Source: UBA2336 sp964419145 (lineage in GTDB: Bacteria; Bacteroidota; Bacteroidia; Cytophagales; Cyclobacteriaceae). From it: a stretch of DNA of 64,000 nucleotides. Position numbers and translations under genes: made by a program. Shown piece after piece: positions 26,203 to 34,882 of this stretch. The DNA lies in assembly GCA_964419145.1 (NCBI GenBank), contig CAYQOM010000008.1, positions 62,001 through 126,000 of the forward strand. Direction: 5' to 3'. The notes below the pieces were generated by a model, which saw only the letters and a program-made list of their open reading frames with translations, did not search any database and was not told the origin of the DNA. The stretch's first letter is position 1, and the number at the start of each line of letters is the position of its first letter.

Positions 26203-27593
26203 CCTTCTTTTGCTTTAAGATCGGCAAAATATCGTCTGGCTTCTTTTAACACGTTAGGAGCCAGCAAAAATCCGGATACCATTGTGGGTATGGCCATTAG
26301 TGCGTAAGCGATATCAATGATATTCATAATATCCTGCATGGAGGCAATTGCACCCAATACCACGGTTATCAGGTAAAAATAGTTGTACCACTTGCTGGCC
26401 TTAACTCCGAATAAAAAGGACAGTGATTTACTTCCGTAATAGCTATAGGAGAATACAGATGTAATCGCAAAGAAGAATGCGCAGGTTAGCAGAATGTATT
26501 TTCCAAAGCCGGGCAGTGCACTTTGAAACGCCATAGAAGTTAAGGTTACACCATTCGCATCGGTTGTTTTCCAAACACCGGTTGCTAAAATTGCCAACGC
26601 AGTTAGCGTACATACAATCAGCGTATCAATAGCCGGGCTCAACATAGAGACCAAGCCTTCACGGATCGGCTCGGTACTTTTTGATGCCCCCAGGGCCATG
26701 GGTGCTGTACCGATACCAGCTTCGTTGGAGAAGGAAGCTCTTCTGATTCCGGCAATGATCAACCCTCCCAAAACACCACCAAGTGCAGGTTCACCATGAT
26801 AGTTTTCAGCCGAAAAAGCATCGGTAACAATCATCCATAAATAATGAGGTATATCGGTGATGTGCATAATCAATATGGCAAACACCGAAAGAAAATAGAG
26901 TACAATCATCATCGGCACCATTTTACCTGCCCAGTTTCCAATGCGTTGAATGCCCCCCAGGATTACAATGCCGGCAATGATCATCAATGACAAACCAATG
27001 ATGAATTTTGGCGTACTGATGGTAAAGCCGATAAAGCTGAACGTTGCTGCTTTTATTTCTTCCGAACTGATTCCGATATCAACAATGGCTTGTGTTAATT
27101 GATTGGCCTGGAAAATTGGTAGGCAACCTACGAGGCAGCACACACTAAACAACACGGCCAGTGGATACCATTTCTTGCCTAAAGCTTCGCGTATCACATA
27201 CATGGGGCCACCTTGAATTTCTCCGGCTGAATCTTTACCTCGATACATAACAGCAAGCGTACTGGTAAAGAAGTTGGTTGACATGCCAACGAAAGCGGTT
27301 ACCCACATCCAAAACAAGGCACCTGGTCCACCAATGGAAATAGCAGCCGCAACACCGGCAATGTTACCCATACCCACCGTTGATGCTAATGCAGTTGATA
27401 GTGCCTGGTAGGGATTGATCTGTCCGGGATCGTTTGGGTTTGTGTATTTGCCGCGCAACACATTAATGGCGTGCTTGAAATATTTATATTGAGCAAACCG
27501 GGAATAAATCAAAAAGAATAGTCCACCAAGAATCAGCAGAAAGGCTACAGGTGTGTAAATATCATTGGCGATGCGTGCAATCCATTCGCTCAT
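26199..27593 (-). CDS. Sodium:alanine symporter, AGCS family
   Basis: Inner-membrane Na+-coupled amino acid symporter of 464 aa with about 10-11 transmembrane segments. Family motifs are YQALSTALASTVGMGNIAGV near residue 65, GGPGALFWMWV, and ASFSNEAGIGTAPMA near residue 290. Alanine or glycine is the usual substrate. The gene is separate from other transport genes and overlaps the convergent unknown gene at its stop. Confidence 0.92.
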   Translation of the reverse strand: MSEWIARIANDIYTPVAFLLILGGLFFLIYSRFAQYKYFKHAINVLRGKYTNPNDPGQINPYQALSTALASTVGMGNIAGVAAAISIGGPGALFWMWVTAFVGMSTNFFTSTLAVMYRGKDSAGEIQGGPMYVIREALGKKWYPLAVLFSVCCLVGCLPIFQANQLTQAIVDIGISSEEIKAATFSFIGFTISTPKFIIGLSLMIIAGIVILGGIQRIGNWAGKMVPMMIVLYFLSVFAILIMHITDIPHYLWMIVTDAFSAENYHGEPALGGVLGGLIIAGIRRASFSNEAGIGTAPMALGASKSTEPIREGLVSMLSPAIDTLIVCTLTALAILATGVWKTTDANGVTLTSMAFQSALPGFGKYILLTCAFFFAITSVFSYSYYGSKSLSFLFGVKASKWYNYFYLITVVLGAIASMQDIMNIIDIAYALMAIPTMVSGFLLAPNVLKEARRYFADLKAKEG

Positions 27594-27957
27594 GTGGCTA
27601 GCGTTTAAAAGTTTAGAAGCCTTAAAAGTATAAATTCTTTGTTGAATTCATATGCGATCTTATGCAAGAGATTCCAGGCAAAATGCTCGTGCGCGTGCGC
27701 GCGTGATAGAAAAACATTTTTGACTTGCAAATATTTTTTTCAATTCAACTATGATTAGAGCTTTCTAATTTACGTTTTTCGATGTGTAATATTTCTGTTT
27801 ATCAGCACATTGAGCATATTTCCGGCACCATGATATGAAGGTGTTAAACAAACAGCATAAGTGTGGTGTTGAGGTCTCAAGTATCGTGTTGTCATCTGTT
27901 GAAATTTGATTTTTTAAAAATTTGCAGATATTTGAAGCCTTTGATTAATGTGTAGAC
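27594..27957. other. 364-bp AT-rich intergenic region with an alternating CG/TG tract
   Basis: The gap between the divergent AGCS and topA genes holds no open frame or RNA that I can recognise. It includes an 18-bp strictly alternating pyrimidine-purine tract, CGTGCGCGTGCGCGCGTG (27688-27705), in otherwise AT-rich DNA; such tracts can flip to Z-DNA under negative supercoiling. It must contain both promoters, but no perfect TAnnTTTG box with a -33 element is visible. Confidence 0.5.
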
Positions 27958-30420
27958 ATGGGAAAAAATCTGGTAATCGTTGAGTCTCCGGCAAAAGCAA
28001 AAACCATTGAGGGTTATCTTGGAAAGGATTTCAAGGTAGCATCAAGCATGGGTCACGTGCGCGATTTGCCCAAGGGCAGTGGTGCTATAGATATTGAGAA
28101 CGGATTTGAACCAACGTATGAAATCAGTCCTGAAAAGAAGGATGTAATTAAAACGTTAAAGAAATTAGCAGAGGAGGCCGAGATGGTTTACCTCGCAAGC
28201 GATGAAGACCGTGAAGGAGAAGCCATCGCCTGGCATTTAAAAGAATCGCTTGATCTCAACGATAAGAAAACACGCAGAATAGTATTTACCGAAATCACCA
28301 AGAAGGCAATATTAAATGCGCTTGAGAATCCGCGCAGTATTGATATTGATCTGGTGAATGCGCAACAGGCACGCAGGGTACTCGATCGGTTGGTGGGCTA
28401 TGAGCTTTCACCTATTCTGTGGAAGAAAGTAAAGACGGGCTTGTCGGCAGGTCGTGTGCAGTCTGTTGCTGTGCGGTTAGTGGTTGAACGCGAACGTGAG
28501 ATCACCGACTTCAAAGCCAAGTCTGCATACCGGGTAACTGCATTATTCGATTTGGGAAAGGGTAAGCAACTTCAGGCTGAGTTGCCTGAACGCTTCGATT
28601 CTGAGGAAGAGGCACTCGAGTTTTTGGAATCGTGTAAGGGTGCGAAATTTTCAATTGGAGATTTACAAACCAAACCCTTGAAACGTTCTCCTGCGCCTCC
28701 GTTCACTACCTCTACACTACAGCAGGAAGCATCGCGTAAGCTAAGCTTTTCAGTAACACAGACTATGGTGGTGGCGCAAAAGCTTTATGAGGCGGGTAAA
28801 ATCAGCTACATGCGTACTGATTCAGTAAACCTTTCAGACGAAGCGCAACAAGGAGCCAAGAAGCAAATTCAGGATGCGTATGGAAATGAGTTTGTAAACC
28901 TGCGTCAATACAAAACGAAATCTTCGGGTGCGCAGGAAGCTCACGAAGCTATCCGGCCAACTGATTTTTCTGTACTTAATCCGGGTATGGATCGAAACGC
29001 GCAGCGCCTGTATGAACTGATCTGGAAACGTGCCATCGCCTCGCAAATGGCCGATGCTGAATTAGAGAAGACTACCGCCACCATTGATATTTCCACCAAT
29101 CCGCGAAAGCTCACCGCTACAGGTGAAGTGATCAAGTTTCAAGGATTTTTGTCTGTATATATGGAGTCGGGTGATGATGAGGATGAGGAGCAGAATGGAA
29201 AAGTATTGCCTCCGTTAACGGTTGGGCAAGACTTGAAATTAGATGAGCTGATGGCTCGTCAGACTTTTTCCCGCAATCCACCACGCTATACGGAAGCGAG
29301 TCTGGTTAAAAAACTTGAAGAACTCGGTATTGGTCGACCTTCAACCTATGCGCCAACCATCTCTACCATTCAAAAACGTGGTTATGTGGTGAAGGAGAGT
29401 CGTGAAGGAGTTGAGCGTGCTTACAATGTATTCAAACTTGAAAATGACAAGGTATCCCGTAAGGAAGAAACTGAAATAACCGGAGCTGAAAAGAATAAGC
29501 TGTTTCCAACCAACATTGCCATGGTTGTAAACGATTTCCTGGTCGATCATTTTCCGGACATTACCGACTACTCGTTTACATCCGAAATTGAGCAGGAGTT
29601 CGATGAGATTGCCATGGGCAAACTGGAGTGGCATAAAATGCTGGATAATTTCTACTCACCGTTCCATAAGAAAGTTAAGAAGACAGAACAAGTTGAGCGC
29701 TCATCAGTAAGTAAGAATCGCGAGTTGGGTGTAGATCCAAAAACCGGAAAGAATGTTTACGTTAAGCTAGGTAAGTTTGGTGCTTATATTCAAATAGGTG
29801 AAAACCCTGACGATAACGGAGGAGAGAAGCCGAAGTTTGCCAGCCTTCGTCCCGGCCAGTTTATTGAAAACATTACCCTTGAAGATGCATTGGAGTTATT
29901 GAAGATGCCCAGGCAAATGGGAGAGTTTGAGGAAGGTCCGGTAGTGGTAAACATAGGCCGCTTTGGTCCTTATGTTTTACACGATAAAAAATTTGTTTCT
30001 ATACCAAAGGAAGAAGATCCGTATACCATCACCCTTGATCGTGCCATTGAGTTGATTCAAAACAAACGAATTGCTGACGCGAACAAAACGATAAAGACGT
30101 TTGATGAGAATCCCGATATCCAGGTGTTGAACGGACGTTTTGGTCCGTACATTAAAGCTGGTAAGAAAAATGTCAAAATTCCGAAAGACAAGGAGCCGAA
30201 AGATCTCACTTTAGAAGAATGCTTGGAGTTGGCTGCCAATGCACCTGAGAAGAAAGGGAGATGGGGTCGTTTTGGTGGAGCGAAAAAGAAAGAGGAGCCC
30301 ACTGATGCTCCGGTTGCAAAGACTGCTAAAAAGACAGCAAAAACTCCTGCTAAGAAGACCGCAAAAAAGGCGGTAAAGAAAGTAGCGAAGAAATCGACAA
30401 CCCGAAAAAAGAAATCTTAA
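27958..30420 (+). CDS. topA: DNA topoisomerase I with Lys/Ala-rich C-terminal tail
   Basis: Relaxes negative supercoils; type IA enzyme of 820 aa. The Toprim domain starts at residue 4 (LVIVESPAKAKTIEGYLG) with acidic residues in SDEDREGEAIAWH. The active-site tyrosine lies in ISYMRTDSVNLS near residue 285, and QEAHEAIRPTD follows. The C-terminal region has no zinc-finger cysteines. Instead it has repeats of the type GRFGPYVLHDKK and GRFGPYIKAGKK, then a tail of about 45 residues made almost only of K, A and T (AKKTAKKAVKKVAKK). That tail resembles the histone H1-like protein at 43387 and probably binds DNA nonspecifically. Confidence 0.95.
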   Translation: MGKNLVIVESPAKAKTIEGYLGKDFKVASSMGHVRDLPKGSGAIDIENGFEPTYEISPEKKDVIKTLKKLAEEAEMVYLASDEDREGEAIAWHLKESLDLNDKKTRRIVFTEITKKAILNALENPRSIDIDLVNAQQARRVLDRLVGYELSPILWKKVKTGLSAGRVQSVAVRLVVEREREITDFKAKSAYRVTALFDLGKGKQLQAELPERFDSEEEALEFLESCKGAKFSIGDLQTKPLKRSPAPPFTTSTLQQEASRKLSFSVTQTMVVAQKLYEAGKISYMRTDSVNLSDEAQQGAKKQIQDAYGNEFVNLRQYKTKSSGAQEAHEAIRPTDFSVLNPGMDRNAQRLYELIWKRAIASQMADAELEKTTATIDISTNPRKLTATGEVIKFQGFLSVYMESGDDEDEEQNGKVLPPLTVGQDLKLDELMARQTFSRNPPRYTEASLVKKLEELGIGRPSTYAPTISTIQKRGYVVKESREGVERAYNVFKLENDKVSRKEETEITGAEKNKLFPTNIAMVVNDFLVDHFPDITDYSFTSEIEQEFDEIAMGKLEWHKMLDNFYSPFHKKVKKTEQVERSSVSKNRELGVDPKTGKNVYVKLGKFGAYIQIGENPDDNGGEKPKFASLRPGQFIENITLEDALELLKMPRQMGEFEEGPVVVNIGRFGPYVLHDKKFVSIPKEEDPYTITLDRAIELIQNKRIADANKTIKTFDENPDIQVLNGRFGPYIKAGKKNVKIPKDKEPKDLTLEECLELAANAPEKKGRWGRFGGAKKKEEPTDAPVAKTAKKTAKTPAKKTAKKAVKKVAKKSTTRKKKS

Positions 30421-30426
30421 CAAGGT

Positions 30427-30470
30427 TCCCGACTCGTTACGTGTCGTAATCTCGGGAGTTAAGTTTATTT
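30427..30470 (+). terminator. Probable terminator stem-loop after topA
   Basis: TCCCGA (30427-30432) pairs with TCGGGA (30452-30457), with an inner GTTACG/CGTAA stem, and is followed by a moderately T-rich stretch (GTTAAGTTTATTTTC). It lies between the topA stop and the sirtuin start. Confidence 0.5.
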
Positions 30471-30475
30471 TCAAA

Positions 30476-31165
30476 ATGAAACACCTCGTGGTCCTTACCG
30501 GGGCAGGCATCAGCGCTGAAAGTGGTATTCCTACCTTCCGCGATGCCGGTGGTTTGTGGGAAGGTTTTAAGGTAGAGGATGTAGCTACGCCTGAAGCGTG
30601 GCAACGAAATCCAGAACTGGTGCTTGATTTCTATAATCAGCGCAGAAAACGCGCATTGGAAGTTAAACCTAATCGCGGTCATGAAATTTTAGCAGAACTT
30701 GAATCGCATTTTAAGGTAACGGTAGTTACGCAAAATGTAGATAACCTGCATGAACGTGCAGGATCATCGCACGTCATACATCTTCACGGAAGCTTGTTTG
30801 AATCCAGAAGTACGGCTGATGAATCACTCATTTATCCAATAGAAGGTTGGGAACTTAATCCGGGTGATATCTGTGAGAAAGGCTCACAGCTACGGCCCAA
30901 CATCGTATGGTTTGGAGAGTTGGTTCCGATGATGGAAGTTGCCATTCAGTATGCGGCCAATGCTGATCTCTTTCTGGTAGTGGGTACTTCATTAGTCGTG
31001 TACCCGGCTGCCGGGTTGGTGCATTATGTGGCGCATGACGTACCCCGATTTTTGGTTGATCCGAATATTCCCGATCTTACCTTCTCCGGTCGTGTAGAGG
31101 TTATACAAGACAAGGCCAGTACCGGACTTGAGAAATTAAAACCACGATTAATCGAATTGGCGTAA
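30476..31165 (+). CDS. cobB: SIR2 family NAD-dependent deacylase lacking the zinc ribbon
   Basis: NAD+-dependent protein lysine deacylase of 229 aa, cytoplasmic. Sirtuin motifs are GAGISAESGIPTFRD (residues 9-23), TQNVDNLHERAG (85-96) and catalytic H104 in HLHG. Y53 and R56 in FYNQRR match the Tyr-x-x-Arg pair that class III enzymes (SIRT5, CobB) use to bind succinyl or malonyl lysine. The four zinc cysteines normally between residues 110 and 140 are absent; the protein has a single cysteine, C133, in GDICEKGSQLRP. coaX starts 1 bp after its stop, so the two form an operon. Confidence 0.9.
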   Translation: MKHLVVLTGAGISAESGIPTFRDAGGLWEGFKVEDVATPEAWQRNPELVLDFYNQRRKRALEVKPNRGHEILAELESHFKVTVVTQNVDNLHERAGSSHVIHLHGSLFESRSTADESLIYPIEGWELNPGDICEKGSQLRPNIVWFGELVPMMEVAIQYAANADLFLVVGTSLVVYPAAGLVHYVAHDVPRFLVDPNIPDLTFSGRVEVIQDKASTGLEKLKPRLIELA

Positions 31166-31166
31166 T

Positions 31167-31931
31167 ATGATATTGGTACTGGATATCGGCAACTCAGACA
31201 TCACCATCGGATTGTTTGATCAGGAAGAGCTCAAACACGTCTGGCGCATTCCGGCAGTAGCCGAGCGACCGGAATTATTTTATGGAATTAAATTCCGCGA
31301 TTATTTTCTGGAGGCCGGTTTGCCTATATCGGCAGTAGAAAAAATTGTGTTAAGCAGTGTGGTTCCGAACCTAACCGGAAAGATTATTAACGTAACCGTT
31401 TCTTTGTTTGAGAAGAACCCGATTGTATTGGGGCCTGATGTTTATTCAAAGTTGCCCATTGAAGTTTTAAACCCATACGAGATAGGTTCAGACCTGGTGG
31501 CAAATGCGGTGGCTGCACATAATCTGTTTAGTAAAAATTGCATTGTTATCGATTTTGGAACAGCACTTACCTTTACAACCATATCGGGGCAGGGGAAAAT
31601 TTTGGGTGTGGCCATTGCACCCGGTTTAAAAACGGCCATCCGTGCACTGTCACAAAATACGGCTAAGCTGTTTGATGTTCCGCTTGAGCAGCCCCAATCT
31701 GCCTTAGGTAAAAATACCGTACATGCCATTCAGGCGGGTATTTTATTAGGCTATGAAGGGTTGGTGAAATCTATGATAGAGCGAATAAAGAATGAATTAA
31801 ACGATCCTGAGATAGCCACCGTTGCCACAGGCGGGTTGTCTTCTGTCATCACGCCATCAAACGGAACATTTACCCGCATCGAGCCAAACCTTACGTTGAA
31901 CGGATTGCGTTTGGTGGCAGGTTGTGTTTAG
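31167..31931 (+). CDS. coaX: Type III pantothenate kinase
   Basis: First step of coenzyme A synthesis, phosphorylating pantothenate; 254 aa, cytoplasmic, ASKHA fold. The N-terminus LVLDIGNSDITIG holds the phosphate-binding Asp, and IVIDFGTALTFTTI near residue 130 is the second nucleotide motif. GVAIAPGLKTAIRAL is also typical. It follows the sirtuin gene with 1 bp between, so CoA synthesis and protein deacylation genes share a transcript. Convergent with the TlpA-like gene, 2 bp apart. Confidence 0.94.
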   Translation: MILVLDIGNSDITIGLFDQEELKHVWRIPAVAERPELFYGIKFRDYFLEAGLPISAVEKIVLSSVVPNLTGKIINVTVSLFEKNPIVLGPDVYSKLPIEVLNPYEIGSDLVANAVAAHNLFSKNCIVIDFGTALTFTTISGQGKILGVAIAPGLKTAIRALSQNTAKLFDVPLEQPQSALGKNTVHAIQAGILLGYEGLVKSMIERIKNELNDPEIATVATGGLSSVITPSNGTFTRIEPNLTLNGLRLVAGCV

Positions 31932-31933
31932 CA

Positions 31934-32458
31934 TTACTCCGCGGCAAGTTCCTGCAGCAGCTTCCTGTACTTTTCAGTGTTATAGTTGGTTGACCCAACT
32001 ATCTGGTTCACAATTTTTCCCTCCTTATTGATAATGAAAGTAGTTGGAATGGAAGGAACATTAAGTTGTGGGGTTATATTGCCTGATAGCATGACAACAG
32101 GAAAGGAAAAGTTATTTCTTTTTATGTAGTTCTTAACTTTGGCCTCTTCTCTATCATCATCCCTTGAAAGCATAACAAATACGACATCTTCAGACTTCGT
32201 TTTATCATGCAGCTTCTGGATGGAGGGCATCTCTGCACGGCAAGGACCGCACCAGGTCGCCCACATATTAAGGAAGACAACTTTTCCTTTGTAGGTGTCG
32301 AACGGAACAATGTTGCCATTCATGTCTTTTACGGAGAAGGAATAGTTAAAGGTCTGATTCTGCAAATCGGCAGTTGATTTGCGGTTAAAACCGGTTATGT
32401 AGAACACAGCAATAGCAGTTAATACTACTACGGGGATTAATTTTTTCAATGAATTCAT
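31934..32458 (-). CDS. TlpA/ResA-like membrane-anchored thioredoxin
   Basis: Extracytoplasmic thiol-disulfide oxidoreductase of 174 aa. A single N-terminal hydrophobic segment (residues about 7-24) serves as membrane anchor. The thioredoxin domain has the C70-G-P-C73 active site in WATWCGPCRAEMP, and a cis-proline block SIPTTFIINKEG. Proteins of this kind reduce apocytochrome or other periplasmic thiols, but no cytochrome maturation genes are near. It is divergent from the unknown secreted protein gene at 32544. Confidence 0.9.
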   Translation of the reverse strand: MNSLKKLIPVVVLTAIAVFYITGFNRKSTADLQNQTFNYSFSVKDMNGNIVPFDTYKGKVVFLNMWATWCGPCRAEMPSIQKLHDKTKSEDVVFVMLSRDDDREEAKVKNYIKRNNFSFPVVMLSGNITPQLNVPSIPTTFIINKEGKIVNQIVGSTNYNTEKYRKLLQELAAE

Positions 32459-32512
32459 CGGTAATAAATCGGCCCGGTTATTGACCTGATCGTTTGGTTT
32501 ACAGAGATTTTA

Positions 32513-32530
32513 ATTAATTTCGAAATTAAT
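32513..32530. promoter_or_regulatory. 18-bp perfect palindrome between divergent genes
   Basis: ATTAATTTCGAAATTAAT is an exact inverted repeat, 14 bp before the ATG at 32544 and 55 bp before the TlpA-like start. The position suits an operator controlling one or both genes. AT-rich palindromes can also arise by chance, so the role is unproven. Confidence 0.4.
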
Positions 32531-32543
32531 AAGTTCCACAGTA

Positions 32544-34337
32544 ATGGCAAAAATGCATCTGATCAGGATTATTTTTCTCCTATTGCTTCCGGTTTTAGCG
32601 AGCGCTCAGAAGATCAAATACAAAGAGGTTTTTAGCTTGCTCAGTACCAAACAGTACGAATTGGCCGAGCCCTTTCTGAGAAAGTATATCGAAGAAAGTG
32701 GGACTAAGGCAGAACCAAGCAGCTATTTGTTCATGGGCATTATTTATCAGGAGAAATCGGCTAAGGATGATGTGCTTCGAGACACTGAAACTGCGCAGGT
32801 TCGTATCGATTCTGCCTTGTACTTTTTTGACCAGGCATTTAAGACCATCAACGAAAAGGAATTCAGAGGCAGTAGTAAGGATTATTACAGCATGTACAGC
32901 AAGCGCGACCTGCGTTCAGGCGAGTTTGGTGTCAAACTTTCGGATGTTCAGTTCGATATTGAAAAACGAACCACAGCATTGCGCGAGCGCAAGGACAAGG
33001 TGAAAATGGTAAAACATTACTTCACTGAGATGGAAGGGTTGTACAAGCAAAGTCACGGTCTTTTTGGTGCGATTCAAAAGAACTTTCCTGGTGAGCGTGA
33101 GTTTTACCTGCGAGCCGATGAGATCACCTTAAAGCGTTTGGACACATTGGCACAGCGATATGAAGCCAGTTATAAAGCGTTTGAACATTATAAAATCAGT
33201 GCGGGTAACCTGGGTAAAATCGGATATAATCATGAATGGAATGTGAATGATATCAAGGATTTCAAATCGGATGGCCAATCGTTACCTGATTTTTACCAAA
33301 GCGATTTGAAGGTGTGGGATTATAAAAAGTTTGCGGATAACGCCATCGCTACAATCAACACCGAGATCAAACCGATTCAGGAAAACCTGGTTAAATATGA
33401 TATAGAGATCAATAAGCTTCATGAGCGAATGAAAGTTGACTCCGTTTCGGTTAAGAGCGACCTGACAAAGCTTGTTGAAAGCTTGTTGGGGGAGAAGCTT
33501 AAGAAATTTGATGCCGATCCATTGCCCTTGAGTGTGATGGCCGTTAAAGTGGCAGACCTGGAATACAAGTCTACCTTGTTGGAGCACAAAAAGTCCGACT
33601 CAGCTTCCAACGTTTTTGTTCGATTGAATCAAACGAAACAGGAATTAGCCAATTTGCGGAAGCTTGATAGTTTATTGACCCGGTTATTGGCGGTTAACAT
33701 TGATGAGGAAGCTTTAAACTATGCGCATTTTGTTAGCCAAACTTACAACAGCGGGGCGTTGCTGAAGGCATATATTAAGACAAAGAAGGAGTATGTTGAT
33801 CGGGAAAGACGCCAGAAGGAAGGCGACCTTGCAATACGACAAAATGCGTTGAATTGGCTTGTGGTGGGTACAGACTCCATTCCGCTTGGTGATCAAGTAA
33901 CAGCACGTGCATTCAAGCCAAAAGTGATTGAGCCCGAGAAGTATACGGCCGGATTGGATGTAAAAGATTCAGTTAAAATTAAAGGCTATTTCTACACTGT
34001 TACACCAACACGTGTGCCCGATGTAAAGGTTAATTTTCCGGTGGATAATTCATGGGTAAACACAAGTAACCTGAGTTTGATTAAAGGGCTGGCCACAAAG
34101 GATGAAGGCGATCACATTTACTTTGTGCTGGTATTTCATACCGCACCGGAAGATGGAAAATTCAAAGCGTCTTTGGCTAAAGTATATCGCTCCGATGGCC
34201 TCTCATGGAGCCATAACTTTACGTTCGATTTTGCGCCACAGTCGTTGGAGTATCAGCAAGACACAGGCGAACTTGTGGTGAAATCAGGTGAATTGTTTGT
34301 GATAGTTGATAAGTCAGGAAAGATCAAGCAATCCTGA
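32544..34337 (+). CDS. Exported protein of unknown function
   Basis: Protein of 597 aa with a clear signal peptide (IIFLLLLPVLASAQ). The first 120 residues look like TPR-type helical repeats (EVFSLLSTKQYELAEPFLRK, then SALYFFDQAFKTINEKEFRG). Residues about 130-430 are long charged helices, probably coiled coil. The last 130 residues are rich in beta strand. I do not recognise the family and see no catalytic motif. It stands alone next to a palindromic candidate operator. An envelope-associated structural or sensing role is possible but speculative. Confidence 0.72.
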   Translation: MAKMHLIRIIFLLLLPVLASAQKIKYKEVFSLLSTKQYELAEPFLRKYIEESGTKAEPSSYLFMGIIYQEKSAKDDVLRDTETAQVRIDSALYFFDQAFKTINEKEFRGSSKDYYSMYSKRDLRSGEFGVKLSDVQFDIEKRTTALRERKDKVKMVKHYFTEMEGLYKQSHGLFGAIQKNFPGEREFYLRADEITLKRLDTLAQRYEASYKAFEHYKISAGNLGKIGYNHEWNVNDIKDFKSDGQSLPDFYQSDLKVWDYKKFADNAIATINTEIKPIQENLVKYDIEINKLHERMKVDSVSVKSDLTKLVESLLGEKLKKFDADPLPLSVMAVKVADLEYKSTLLEHKKSDSASNVFVRLNQTKQELANLRKLDSLLTRLLAVNIDEEALNYAHFVSQTYNSGALLKAYIKTKKEYVDRERRQKEGDLAIRQNALNWLVVGTDSIPLGDQVTARAFKPKVIEPEKYTAGLDVKDSVKIKGYFYTVTPTRVPDVKVNFPVDNSWVNTSNLSLIKGLATKDEGDHIYFVLVFHTAPEDGKFKASLAKVYRSDGLSWSHNFTFDFAPQSLEYQQDTGELVVKSGELFVIVDKSGKIKQS

Positions 34338-34341
34338 GTGA

Positions 34342-34794
34342 TCAGGCAGCTCCAACTAATTTTTTCCAGTCCTGGAAACGCATTTCAATGCGAGCAGCCA
34401 TCTTCTCGTAATTTTCCCAGCTATCGGTAACGTGATAGATTGAGGGTAGCGTTTTTACCAGCAACTCATCATAATCATTACGATATAAGCCGCCACCATA
34501 GTAATAGTACGTAAACATGTTACCCTGGCGGTTAAACAGTTCATATCCCAGGTAGCCATCCCATATTTCACTCAGAATGGTGCACGAAATTTCGCGTCTT
34601 TTGAAGCGAAAAATTTGGATGGATGCTTCTTCTTCAAAAAACTCGGAGTAAAGTCCTTTATCTATAATCCAACCCAGGTACATACCAATGTGTACATAAG
34701 CTTGTTCAATCGGTAATGAGTCGGGGAAATTTCCTAGAAAATGCGACTTCGCATTATCGTAAATGGTCTTTTGAATTTCAGCTTTACGTTCCAT
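34342..34794 (-). CDS. Conserved hypothetical protein
   Basis: Cytoplasmic protein of 150 aa with no signal peptide. The block IEQAYVHIGMYLGWIIDKGLY near residue 25 and the aromatic stretch FTYYYYGGGLYRNDYDELL near residue 93 look like conserved features of a small-protein family; I associate it with the DUF7832 group without certainty. No catalytic motif is obvious. It lies alone between the convergent secreted protein gene (4 bp) and rsmE on its own strand. Confidence 0.65.
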   Translation of the reverse strand: MERKAEIQKTIYDNAKSHFLGNFPDSLPIEQAYVHIGMYLGWIIDKGLYSEFFEEEASIQIFRFKRREISCTILSEIWDGYLGYELFNRQGNMFTYYYYGGGLYRNDYDELLVKTLPSIYHVTDSWENYEKMAARIEMRFQDWKKLVGAA

Positions 34795-34832
34795 AATACA
34801 ATGTTAATGAAATTTGTGAATAGACCGAGTAT

Positions 34833-34882
34833 CCCAAGGAAGCCATTTCAGTCTGGGAGTCACCCATGTAAGGTTGGTTGGG
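34833..34882. other. Stem-loop next to the rsmE stop
   Basis: CCCAA (34833-34837) pairs with TTGGG (34878-34882), further pairs AA/TT and CC/GG lie inside, and an inner hairpin TGGGAGTCACCCA is enclosed. It begins immediately after the rsmE stop on the minus strand. It lacks a T run, so it may be an mRNA 3'-end protector or a weak terminator. Confidence 0.35.
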
